Source: an uncultured Planctomycetaceae bacterium (GTDB lineage Bacteria; Planctomycetota; Planctomycetia; Pirellulales; Pirellulaceae). Taken from it: a stretch of DNA of 9,172 nucleotides. The DNA is taken from positions 1 to 9,172 of the forward strand of contig CAIXSC010000101.1 of NCBI GenBank assembly GCA_903921945.1, read 5' to 3'. This document shows positions 1 through 6,310 of the stretch, one piece after another. A program made the position numbers and the translations under genes. Position 1 is the stretch's first letter; each line of letters starts with the position of its first letter. Below the pieces are notes generated by a model, which searched no databases, had not been told where the DNA came from, and was given only the letters and a program-made list of their open reading frames with translations.

Positions 1-1
1 G

Positions 2-22
2 CGACGGACAAGATGTCCGTCG
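2..22. repeat. Perfect 9-bp inverted repeat (hairpin) at left edge
   Basis: The arms CGACGGACA and TGTCCGTCG are exact reverse complements separated by the 3-base loop AGA. The hairpin lies 31 bases beyond the stop codon of the phosphopantetheinyl transferase gene, which reads towards it. It could act as a transcription end or mRNA-stabilising hairpin, but no T-run follows it on either strand, so it is not a classical intrinsic terminator. A dispersed REP-like palindrome is an equally good reading. The window edge hides its left context. Confidence 0.6.
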
Positions 23-53
23 TACAAAGGGGAGGATCACCGTAAGTCGCCCA

Positions 54-1055
54 TTAGCAGCTTGCTCCGTCACCTTCTTGCTGCGCTTCTCCAGATAGTT
101 CCATCCCCAGTGGAATGAACCGCCGGGCGCGAACGGTCAGTCGACTTCCCCACGTTTCCACGCCCACGGCGAGCCGGTAGCGCGGCGCGGCGTCAAACAA
201 CGCGAACGACCAGCGGGCCGGATCGTCGTCACGACGCGGATCAAATACGATTCCGATCGACGGGACCAACCCGCTCACGGGTTCATCCGACGGATCGCTC
301 AACGGTTCATCCGACATATCGCCAAACGGTTCACTCGACGATGCGTTCGGCTCACCGCTCGACCGTCTCCCGGATGCCGCCTCCGATCGACAAGGCGATT
401 GCCGCGGCGAGTTGGCTCCGAGCAAAAACGAAAAGCTGTCGAGCGGAATGGCAAGGCCGAGACCGTGGGCCTTGATGTAGCTTTCCTTCAAGGTCCAGTA
501 GTCGAAAAATCGCGATGGCTGTTCGCTGGAGGGCAAAGCCCGCAGCTCCGCCACCTCGAGCGGACTGAAGTAGCGATCCGCAAGCGCCAGCAGGTCGTTC
601 GACCGGTCGAGCCGTTCGACATCTACTCCGAGACGCGAATGCACGCCGCTCACCGCGCACACGACCAAGCCGCGTGTGTTCGACAGGTTGAAGTGCCAGC
701 CGCTCGCGGCAGCCGGTTCGGAGATGCTCGGCTTGCCCCGTTCCCCGATCGCGAACCGCCACTCCAGCGGCGACACCGCCGGCTCGTAGCACGACAGAAC
801 GGTACGGACCAAGGCGCGCGTCGCCAGGAATTGCCGTTTGTCGCGTTCGAACCGCAGTCGCTGGTGGCGGACCCGTTCATCCGCCGTCAACAGCGACTCA
901 TAGGCCGCGAACAACTCCCGCCGCTCCTCGAACTCTTCGTACGGAAACCACCACAGGTCAAGCACGCCCGGCTCGAGGGCCGCCTTGAACGACGTGATCG
1001 GTGGGGCCTCGGTCAGCGGGCGCCTTGCGGTCAGCGGGAGTCTCGTCCCATTCAT
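54..1055 (-). CDS. 4'-phosphopantetheinyl transferase, Sfp/AcpT superfamily
   Basis: This 333-residue enzyme should transfer the phosphopantetheine arm of coenzyme A to a serine of carrier proteins (acyl, peptidyl or polyketide carriers) in the cytoplasm. The family signatures are clear: FNLSNT at about 122-127, GVDVE at 143-147 (D145 and E147 as Mg ligands) and WTLKESYIKAHG at 187-198 (E191 and K195 as the usual catalytic pair). The basic region near residues 66-84 (RLRFERDKRQFLATRALVR) also fits. The start is the ATG at 1055: a GGAAGG ribosome site sits 5 bases upstream, and the ATG is one base after the stop of the upstream ATPase gene, so translation is probably coupled. The open frame extends further upstream, but only as antisense-like sequence overlapping that gene. 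The protein is longer than the usual 220-250 residues because of a polar insert at about 214-262, partly built from a tandem repeat, and a short tail. The carrier-protein substrate is not visible in this window. Confidence 0.93.
   Translation of the reverse strand: MNGTRLPLTARRPLTEAPPITSFKAALEPGVLDLWWFPYEEFEERRELFAAYESLLTADERVRHQRLRFERDKRQFLATRALVRTVLSCYEPAVSPLEWRFAIGERGKPSISEPAAASGWHFNLSNTRGLVVCAVSGVHSRLGVDVERLDRSNDLLALADRYFSPLEVAELRALPSSEQPSRFFDYWTLKESYIKAHGLGLAIPLDSFSFLLGANSPRQSPCRSEAASGRRSSGEPNASSSEPFGDMSDEPLSDPSDEPVSGLVPSIGIVFDPRRDDDPARWSFALFDAAPRYRLAVGVETWGSRLTVRARRFIPLGMELSGEAQQEGDGASC
274..345 (-). repeat. 24-bp tandem repeat, 3 imperfect units, in the transferase gene
   Basis: Three consecutive 24-bp units (274-297, 298-321, 322-345) share the core GGTTCA(T/C)(C/T)CGAC on the plus strand, with substitutions accumulating in the third. 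In the transferase they encode eight-residue repeats of the type SDEPLSDP / SDEPVSG, an acidic flexible linker. The array lies after the catalytic WxxKE block and before the last strand of the enzyme, so it should form a surface loop. Confidence 0.8.
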
Positions 1056-1056
1056 G

Positions 1057-2445
1057 TTAGCCTTCCGCTCCGGGCCGACCTGCGACTGCGAACAGCGAAT
1101 TCCCTCGACTGCCAAGTATCCGGAAAACCTCGGCATCCGAGGTGACGCCGTCACGGACGGCGGCGGCGGCCTGCGCCGTGATCGGCACCAAGCCGGCCGC
1201 CTGGGCCAGTTGCTCCAGCCGCGCCGCGTCCTCGCGGGACAGGATCGCGCGTCCCAATTCCGTGGGCGACGCCAACAACAGTTCCGCAAGCAACAACCGA
1301 CCACGATAACCGGTCTGTTGACACTCGATACAGCCAACCGGCCGACGCACGCTTGATCGCGGCGTCTGCGAAGAACTTGAATCCGCCGCTGACCCACCGA
1401 GCAGCGGATCGGCGGCCACCGGCGAGTTGCCCGGCTTGTTGCACGATGTGTTGCTCGATGTGTTGCTCGATGTGTTGCTCGCAAGGTTGGGCATCGTCGC
1501 CGCGCAGTCGCACAGACGGCGCAGCAACCGCTGATTGAGAACAGCCAGCAAGCCGCTACGGAGCAGATAGGGTTCGATTTCCATTTCCGCCAACCGGCTG
1601 ATCGCGCCCGCGGCGCTGGCGGCGTGGAAGGTGGCGATCACCAAGTGGCCCGTCAACGCCGCGTTAAAGACGCCCTCCGCACCAACGCGATCGCGAATCT
1701 CGCCAATCAGAATCACTTCCGGATCTTGTCGCAGCACGGAACGCAAACCGGTCGCCAAATCGAAGCCCGAGGCGGGATGAAGCTGCGATTGGACCACGCC
1801 GGCCAGCGGCGCTTCGACCGGATCTTCCAGCGTGATCGCGCAGCGTGAGTGAATCCGGCTCGCGTGGTCGCTGGGCCGGTTATGGGCATGCGAGTTTTGG
1901 TTGGTGGCGGCTTCGGCGCCGCCCACGATTTCGCGAAGACAGGCGTATGCGGTCGTGGTCTTGCCGCTTCCCGCCGGGCCGGTGATCAGCAGCGCGCCGG
2001 AAGTCTCGTTGAGCAAGCTGTGCAGCGAGCGATCAATGCCGGCGGGCAGGCCGAGTTCGGCGATTCGTCGGGGGCCAGCGGCGGATGCGACCAGCCGCAC
2101 CACGGCCCGTTCGCCATGCAGGGTGGGAAAAGTGCTGACACGCCAATCGGCGCCCTGGCCGGGCCGCCGCACCCGGCCTTCTTGCGGAACATCAACGCGG
2201 TAGGTCAAAAGTTCCGCCAACACCTTGAGCCGCGCGACAATGTCCGTGGTGGTGCCGGCGGGAAACTCGCCGATCGGCTGCAGGACGCCATCGAGTCGCC
2301 ACGCGATGGCGAGTCCATTTGGCGTGGGCTGCAGGTGGACGTCGCTGGCTCCCGCCTCCTCGACCGCCGCCAACAATCGCTCGACGAAGTGGCTCGCGTA
2401 GCTCGTGTCGCGTGGATTCAGCTTTCGCAAGTCGTCTGTCAACAT
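1057..2445 (-). CDS. GspE/PulE/PilB-type secretion or pilus assembly ATPase, short form
   Basis: This 462-residue cytoplasmic hexameric ATPase should power a type II secretion system or type IV pilus-like machine. Visible motifs, in order: the N2-domain signature SDVHLQP (34-40), an arginine-rich GRVRRP...RVSTFPTLHGERAVVRL region (90-118), Walker A GPAGSGKTTT (156-165), Asp box TLEDPVE (205-211), Walker B DPEVILIGEIRD (241-252, catalytic E249) and His box TGHLVIATFH (265-274). The C-terminal metal site has C312/C314 and C372/C375 followed by the typical GYRGRLLLAELL. Odd points: there is no N-terminal MshEN/N1 domain; the first cysteine pair is CxC instead of the family's CxxC; a polar insert lies at about 174-200; and about 57 residues, partly repeat-derived, separate the cysteine pairs. 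I chose the ATG at 2445 because the protein begins well there; a GTG at 2469 in the same frame is possible, and neither has a good ribosome site. No pilin or secretin gene is nearby, so the partner machine is unknown. Confidence 0.93.
   Translation of the reverse strand: MLTDDLRKLNPRDTSYASHFVERLLAAVEEAGASDVHLQPTPNGLAIAWRLDGVLQPIGEFPAGTTTDIVARLKVLAELLTYRVDVPQEGRVRRPGQGADWRVSTFPTLHGERAVVRLVASAAGPRRIAELGLPAGIDRSLHSLLNETSGALLITGPAGSGKTTTAYACLREIVGGAEAATNQNSHAHNRPSDHASRIHSRCAITLEDPVEAPLAGVVQSQLHPASGFDLATGLRSVLRQDPEVILIGEIRDRVGAEGVFNAALTGHLVIATFHAASAAGAISRLAEMEIEPYLLRSGLLAVLNQRLLRRLCDCAATMPNLASNTSSNTSSNTSCNKPGNSPVAADPLLGGSAADSSSSQTPRSSVRRPVGCIECQQTGYRGRLLLAELLLASPTELGRAILSREDAARLEQLAQAAGLVPITAQAAAAVRDGVTSDAEVFRILGSRGNSLFAVAGRPGAEG
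1061..1066 (-). promoter_or_regulatory. Ribosome binding site of the phosphopantetheinyl transferase
   Basis: GGAAGG on the minus strand lies 5 bases before the ATG at 1055 and inside the last codons of the ATPase gene. It fixes the start of the transferase and supports translational coupling across the stop-start junction TAACATG. Confidence 0.75.
1445..1480 (-). repeat. 12-bp tandem repeat, 3 perfect units, in the GspE-like gene
   Basis: Three identical copies of GATGTGTTGCTC (plus-strand reading) stand head to tail, with a degenerate partial copy on the left side. In the ATPase they encode the tetrapeptide SNTS three times (residues about 323-334), inside the spacer between the two cysteine pairs of the metal site. 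Perfect identity of the units suggests recent duplication. Confidence 0.9.
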
Positions 2446-2609
2446 CGCGGCGCCATCTGGCGGCGGCACTGGTCAAGCGTCGCCATCCCAAGGACCAGGA
2501 AATGGGGAAAAACGCGTCTGGACGGGTTCGCGGAACTTCCCTACTCTCCGCGCTCCGATGAGTTTACCGCAGTTTCCGCATCCAGCGGGCCCTTAGGAGT
2601 TCTGCTCCG

Positions 2610-3491
2610 ATGACGACGCCAACTGTCGCCGCATTTCCTCCGCGAGTCCACCGCATGCCGAACGTGCGCCGCGCCACCCTGGGCGACTCAGCTTTCCTGG
2701 TTTCCACGGTGCTTGCCATGGCGATGTTACTGCTTAGTTCGATCACGCTGCCCACACCCGCGCGAGTTCACGGCCAGGAGCCGTTCCGCGTGGAGACGGA
2801 TGTCTTCGTGGGGAAGGAAACCGAGCCGATTCAATACCTGACGCTCTTCATGGGGCGACTTGTGTACGACTTCCGCGTGACCAAACCCGAGGAAGTCACC
2901 GTGTACGACTGGGATCGCAATCGCATCGTGTTGCTCGATCCGGCGCGGAAAACCAAGGCCTCCTTGGCGACGGACGAGGTGCTAAGTTTCACCGCCGGTA
3001 TCAAGACGCACGTCAGCGAATCCAATTCGGTGTTCTATGCGGCCACTCATCCCGGCTTCACCGAATTGGTCGACGAACCGGACGGATGGCGGCGGCTGGG
3101 CAACAAGCACATCACCTATCGCTTCCGCGGCACTCAGCCCAAATCACCGGACAACGTCGCCCGCTACCGCGACTTCGCGGACTGGTCCGCGCGGCTGAGC
3201 GCGATGCGCCCCGGCAATCTACCGCCGTACGCGCGGATGGAAGCGAACAAGCGGATCGCCGAACTCGGCTGGCTGCCGGACGAAGTGCAACGCACCGTCG
3301 ATCCGGGCAAACTTGGCTTCCGCAAAGTCGAGGCTCGATCGCGACACCTGTTCAACGATCTCCTGTCCGAGACCGACCGAAAGCGAATCGAGCGTGCGAG
3401 CAGTTGGGCGGCCACCTTCCAAGATGTGGGCTTCCCGGAATTCCGCGATGCCGCGTTGGTTGCGCAGGCCTCGCCGAAAACCCGAAAGTAG
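2610..3491 (+). CDS. Secreted or membrane-anchored protein of unknown function
   Basis: I do not recognise a named family in this 293-residue protein; it has the look of the conserved hypothetical exported proteins common in planctomycetes. A basic N-terminus (RVHRMPNVRR) is followed by a hydrophobic stretch at about 28-49 and a plausible signal peptidase site near VHG-QE (54-56), so it is probably exported. The mature part starts with a beta-rich stretch (FRVETDVFVGKE, IQYLTLFMGRLVYDF, EVTVYDWDRNRIVLLD) and ends in a charged, helical region. I see no catalytic motif, cysteine pair or lipobox. The ATG at 2610 has AGGAG 10 bases upstream; an ATG at 2655 (residue 16) would give a more standard signal peptide length but lacks a ribosome site. 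It is divergent from the ATPase/transferase pair across a 164-base gap and convergent with the FliM-like gene, so it is probably its own transcription unit. Confidence 0.85.
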   Translation: MTTPTVAAFPPRVHRMPNVRRATLGDSAFLVSTVLAMAMLLLSSITLPTPARVHGQEPFRVETDVFVGKETEPIQYLTLFMGRLVYDFRVTKPEEVTVYDWDRNRIVLLDPARKTKASLATDEVLSFTAGIKTHVSESNSVFYAATHPGFTELVDEPDGWRRLGNKHITYRFRGTQPKSPDNVARYRDFADWSARLSAMRPGNLPPYARMEANKRIAELGWLPDEVQRTVDPGKLGFRKVEARSRHLFNDLLSETDRKRIERASSWAATFQDVGFPEFRDAALVAQASPKTRK

Positions 3492-3496
3492 ACCGG

Positions 3497-3546
3497 CGCG
3501 GCACCGCCCGCGAAGGCCAGACGACGCCACGCCTCGAGCCGCTCGA
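3497..3546. terminator. Possible hairpins in the gap between convergent genes
   Basis: The 61-base gap between the convergent stop codons at 3491 and 3553 holds two small perfect inverted repeats: CGCGG/CCGCG with a 6-base loop (3497-3512) and TCGAG/CTCGA with a 3-base loop (3534-3546). Neither is followed by a T-run. Position suggests transcription ends here from both sides, but stems this short can arise by chance in GC-rich DNA. Confidence 0.2.
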
Positions 3547-3552
3547 CGATGG

Positions 3553-4971
3553 TCAGCGATCCACGCGGCGGGCGACGCATTCGCCATCGACCATGCCGAT
3601 ACGCACCGGCACGGCGCCCTCGCCGGACTCGGCTCGCGCCAGAAGTGGGTAATCGAGCGGGTGATCGGAACGCAGCACGTCGCCCACCCGTAAATCGTCC
3701 AGCGCCGCAGCCGGCAACCACTGCTCGGCCAACTCGACCGTCCACCGCTCGCTCGCCGGAACGCCGTTTCTACCAGCTAACTCGCCAGCCGACGAATGGC
3801 TCGCCCCTCCCGGCAGCTCCGGCGACAAAGCCCCCGGCCGATCGCCAGCGGCACACGCAAACATGCCGGCCCGACGTAGCACCGCAGTGGCGACTACCGC
3901 CTCACTGCCCGCAGCCTCACTGCCCGCAGCCTCACTGCCCGCAGCCTCACTGCCCGCAGCCTCACTGCCCGCAGCCTCACTGCTGGCAAGCTCACTGCTG
4001 GCAGCCTCACTGCCCGCTTTTCCGCAGCCGGACAGCTCGAGGCACTCGGACTGGCAACTCGACGAATCGCTGGTCGATGGCTGTCGGCCGAGTGGCGGGC
4101 GACGCGACGCCACTCGATTCGCGCTGTCTTTCAACGAGCTGTCTTTCAACTCGCGGTTTTTCAACTCGCTGTCTTTCAAAGCCAAACCGAGCGCGTTCAC
4201 CCAGGCCGCGGGCGCTACGCACCGCATCCGGCCGACGACCGGACCGATTTCCAACCGGAAGCAGATCATCACCACCCACGGATCGTTCGCGATCCTCGGC
4301 AACTGGCTCGCTATGCCCATCGACGCGGCCAGCTGGTCGGATTCCTCGACACCAAGCCAGGCGGCGGCGACAGGCGCCAGCGCTTTGCTCGCAAGCCGTC
4401 GTTCAATCTCCGTGAGCGGTCGATCGCCATGGGATCCCGCATCCAGGTGCGGCGTTAAGGCGGATTCCCCGGATGCTGAACCCGTTCCACTGAGGAACCG
4501 CTCAAGGATGGCTCGCACGAGCCGCGTGTGCAAAACCAGCTTCAACGACCGCGAGGCGTTCGCCTCGGCGTGCGACGCGTGTGGGAACGCGTTCCCGACG
4601 GTCAGCGGATCGACGACCGCGATCGTTTCGTCCGAACCCAGCGTCCATAAAAACTCGCCCCACCGCAGCCATTCGCCATCGGTTCGCTCCATCGCCAACC
4701 GATCGTGGGCCGCGAGTTTCAGGGCTTGGGAGAAACGGGTTGATAACGCGTGGCACACGGCGATCAGTTCGGGGTGGAGCCGCCGTGACGCCAACGCGTC
4801 TCGCGGCGCCGGCGGACTGGGTTCGTCCACAGCCTCGAGGGGTTGCCGGCCCGGCATCCGCCCTTCGCCATCCGCCTCGCGGGCGCGGCTGGTGGCGTTA
4901 GGTGTGGGTGGTGGCGAATCGGGAAACAGCGTCCGCAATTCGTCTTCGTTCAGCTCATGCTCGGACGGCAT
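3553..4971 (-). CDS. FliM-like flagellar motor switch (FliM/FliN family) protein
   Basis: This 472-residue protein has FliM architecture. Residues 7-16 (LNEDELRTLF, with the E before it) resemble the N-terminal CheY-binding helix of FliM (LSQxEIDALL). Residues about 65-262 match the FliM middle domain, including RPLTEIERRL...AAAWLGV (184-207) and WVVMICFRLEIGPVVGRMRCVAP (232-254). Residues about 409-470 are a C-terminal SpoA/FliN-type domain with LRVGDVLRSDHPLD. FliM sits in the cytoplasmic C-ring and couples chemotaxis signals to motor rotation. Oddities: the GGxG motif of the middle domain appears as SGTG (161-164), and a linker of about 145 residues, rich in tandem repeats, separates the middle domain from the SpoA domain, which explains the length against the usual ~330-350. 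The start is the ATG at 4971, with GGGAGG 5 bases upstream; the frame stays open to 5082 but that would run into proA. No other flagellar gene is in the window, so a divergent or non-flagellar SpoA role cannot be excluded. Confidence 0.82.
   Translation of the reverse strand: MPSEHELNEDELRTLFPDSPPPTPNATSRAREADGEGRMPGRQPLEAVDEPSPPAPRDALASRRLHPELIAVCHALSTRFSQALKLAAHDRLAMERTDGEWLRWGEFLWTLGSDETIAVVDPLTVGNAFPHASHAEANASRSLKLVLHTRLVRAILERFLSGTGSASGESALTPHLDAGSHGDRPLTEIERRLASKALAPVAAAWLGVEESDQLAASMGIASQLPRIANDPWVVMICFRLEIGPVVGRMRCVAPAAWVNALGLALKDSELKNRELKDSSLKDSANRVASRRPPLGRQPSTSDSSSCQSECLELSGCGKAGSEAASSELASSEAAGSEAAGSEAAGSEAAGSEAAGSEAVVATAVLRRAGMFACAAGDRPGALSPELPGGASHSSAGELAGRNGVPASERWTVELAEQWLPAAALDDLRVGDVLRSDHPLDYPLLARAESGEGAVPVRIGMVDGECVARRVDR
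3900..4019 (-). repeat. 15-bp tandem repeat, 8 units, in the FliM-like gene
   Basis: The plus-strand unit CCTCACTGCCCGCAG is repeated five times perfectly (3900-3974), followed by three variant units to 4019 in which CCC becomes CTG or the unit end changes. In the FliM-like protein it encodes the pentapeptide AGSEA (with ASSEL and ASSEA variants), residues about 319-358. The variant units encode the N-terminal side of the array. Confidence 0.95.
4121..4180 (-). repeat. 15-bp tandem repeat, 4 imperfect units, in the FliM-like gene
   Basis: Four consecutive 15-bp units (4121-4135, 4136-4150, 4151-4165, 4166-4180) share the core CTGTCTTTCAA, with the third unit altered to CGGTTTTTCAA. They encode LKDSE, LKNRE, LKDSS and LKDSA at residues about 265-284, directly after the FliM middle domain. 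The sequence is unrelated to the AGSEA array about 100 bases away, so two independent duplications lengthened the same linker. Confidence 0.85.
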
Positions 4972-4976
4972 GGCTC

Positions 4977-4982
4977 CCTCCC
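4977..4982 (-). promoter_or_regulatory. Ribosome binding site of the FliM-like gene
   Basis: GGGAGG on the minus strand ends 5 bases before the ATG at 4971, inside the 44-base gap after proA. It decides the start against the in-frame upstream ATG at 5082, which would overlap the proA 3' end by 67 bases and add an arginine-rich stretch without family resemblance. Confidence 0.8.
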
Positions 4983-5015
4983 TGTGTGCGAACGCTCGCG
5001 AGCGATCCACGGCGA

Positions 5016-6302
5016 TCACGAACGGACGTGGCCGTCGCCGATCACGATGAACTTGTAGCTGGTAAGTTCCCGGAGGCCGCATGGGCCGCGGGCGTGGAAC
5101 TTGTCGGTGCTGATTCCAATTTCGGCGCCAAGTCCCAGTTCGCCGCCGTCGTTGAATCGCGTGCTGGCGTTCACCATCACCGCGGCGCTATCGACGCGGG
5201 CTGTGAATTGGCGGGCGGCGAGCAGGCAGCGGGTCACAATGGCGTCGGTATGATGCGAACCGTAGTGGTTGATGTGATCGATGGCTTCGTCCAGCCCTGC
5301 GACAACTTTGACCGCGATGACCGGCCCCAAGTACTCCTTGAAGTAATCGTCTTCAGTTGCGATGCGGGCCGTCGGCAGAATCCCGCGAGTCGCCTCATCG
5401 CCGCGGAGTTCGACGGGCGGTTGGTTGGCCGCGAGTGCCGCCGCCACGCCCGGCAGGAACTCGGCCGCGATCGCTTGATGCACGAGCAGTGATTCAGCCG
5501 CGTTGCACACGCCGAACCGTTGGCACTTCGCGTTGATCGTGATTCGCAGCGCGGACTCCAGGTCGGCCGACTGATCGACGTAAACGTGGCAATTGCCGTC
5601 GAAGTGCTTGATGACCGGCATCGTCGCCTCGGCGGCCACGCGACGAATCAACGACTCGCCACCGCGGGGAATCGCGACATCGATCCAGCGATGGAGCTTG
5701 AGAAAGTGTCCGACCGCCGCGCGGTCGGGGGTGTCGACAAGTTGGATGGCGTCGGTTGGAACGCCCGCCGCCGCGGCTGTCTCCCGCAGAATCGCCACGA
5801 TCGCGGCGCTGGAATGGGCCGCCTCTTTGCCACCCCGGAGGATGACAGCATTGCCGCTCTTGACGCAAATCGCGGCGGCGTCCGCGGTCACGTTGGGACG
5901 CGATTCGTAGATGAAGAAGACGACGCCCAGCGGTACTCGGACTCGCGACACTTCCAGCCCGTTGGGGCGAACGGCAGATTCGATGACTTCGCCGACCGGG
6001 TCGGGAAGGCCGGCGATTTCCGACAGCGCGCTGGCGATCGCCTCGATCCGCGCGGGCGTCAAACGCAGGCGGTCCGTTTCGGCATCGGTGAGTCCGAAAC
6101 CGGGCGCGGCGGCCAGATCGCGCGCGTTGGCTTGCAGGATTGTCGCCGTTCCCTCGCGCAACGCGGCCGCCGAGCGTTTCAGCCAGTCGTTCTTGACTTG
6201 GCCGAGAAGCGTGCCGAGCTGCGCCGAGGCCCGCTTGGCCCGCCGCGCAACCTCCTCGCAGTACGCCGCCAAGTCACGTTCGTCCGCTCCATCCTTGCTC
6301 AT
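5016..6302 (-). CDS. proA: Glutamate-5-semialdehyde dehydrogenase (gamma-glutamyl phosphate reductase)
   Basis: This 428-residue cytoplasmic enzyme, of normal family length, reduces L-glutamyl 5-phosphate with NADPH to glutamate 5-semialdehyde, the second step of proline synthesis from glutamate. Signatures of the ALDH-like ProA family are plain: PLGVVFFIYESRPNVT (124-139), KSGNAVILRGGKEA (148-161), IPRGGESLIR (211-220), the catalytic cysteine C266 in RFGVCNAAESLLVH, and the C-terminal block NASTRFNDGGELGLGAEIG (378-396) with GPCGLRELTSYKFIV (406-420). The proline common in the RPGVCNA motif is a phenylalanine here, but the nucleophile is intact. The ATG at 6302 has AGGAG 5 bases upstream, overlapping the stop codon of the zinc-ribbon gene 8 bases away, so the two are probably translated from one mRNA. 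The partner kinase gene proB is not in the window. Confidence 0.98.
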   Translation of the reverse strand: MSKDGADERDLAAYCEEVARRAKRASAQLGTLLGQVKNDWLKRSAAALREGTATILQANARDLAAAPGFGLTDAETDRLRLTPARIEAIASALSEIAGLPDPVGEVIESAVRPNGLEVSRVRVPLGVVFFIYESRPNVTADAAAICVKSGNAVILRGGKEAAHSSAAIVAILRETAAAAGVPTDAIQLVDTPDRAAVGHFLKLHRWIDVAIPRGGESLIRRVAAEATMPVIKHFDGNCHVYVDQSADLESALRITINAKCQRFGVCNAAESLLVHQAIAAEFLPGVAAALAANQPPVELRGDEATRGILPTARIATEDDYFKEYLGPVIAVKVVAGLDEAIDHINHYGSHHTDAIVTRCLLAARQFTARVDSAAVMVNASTRFNDGGELGLGAEIGISTDKFHARGPCGLRELTSYKFIVIGDGHVRS

Positions 6303-6310
6303 CGCATCTC

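Noticed and set aside
54..1484. 476-codon form of the transferase starting with ATHR-type repeats
   Set aside because: The extra 143 codons are out-of-frame translation of the ATPase gene and its 12-bp repeat; the coupled ATG at 1055 has a good ribosome site and begins the family-like protein.
3900..4019. CRISPR-like array
   Set aside because: The units are contiguous 15-mers without spacers and stay in frame inside a coding region; this is a coding minisatellite.
3863..5050. 395-codon plus-strand frame with PAASL repeats
   Set aside because: It is the antisense shadow of the FliM-like gene; the repeats are the complement of the AGSEA array, and it lacks domain resemblance. The minus strand has recognisable FliM and SpoA domains.
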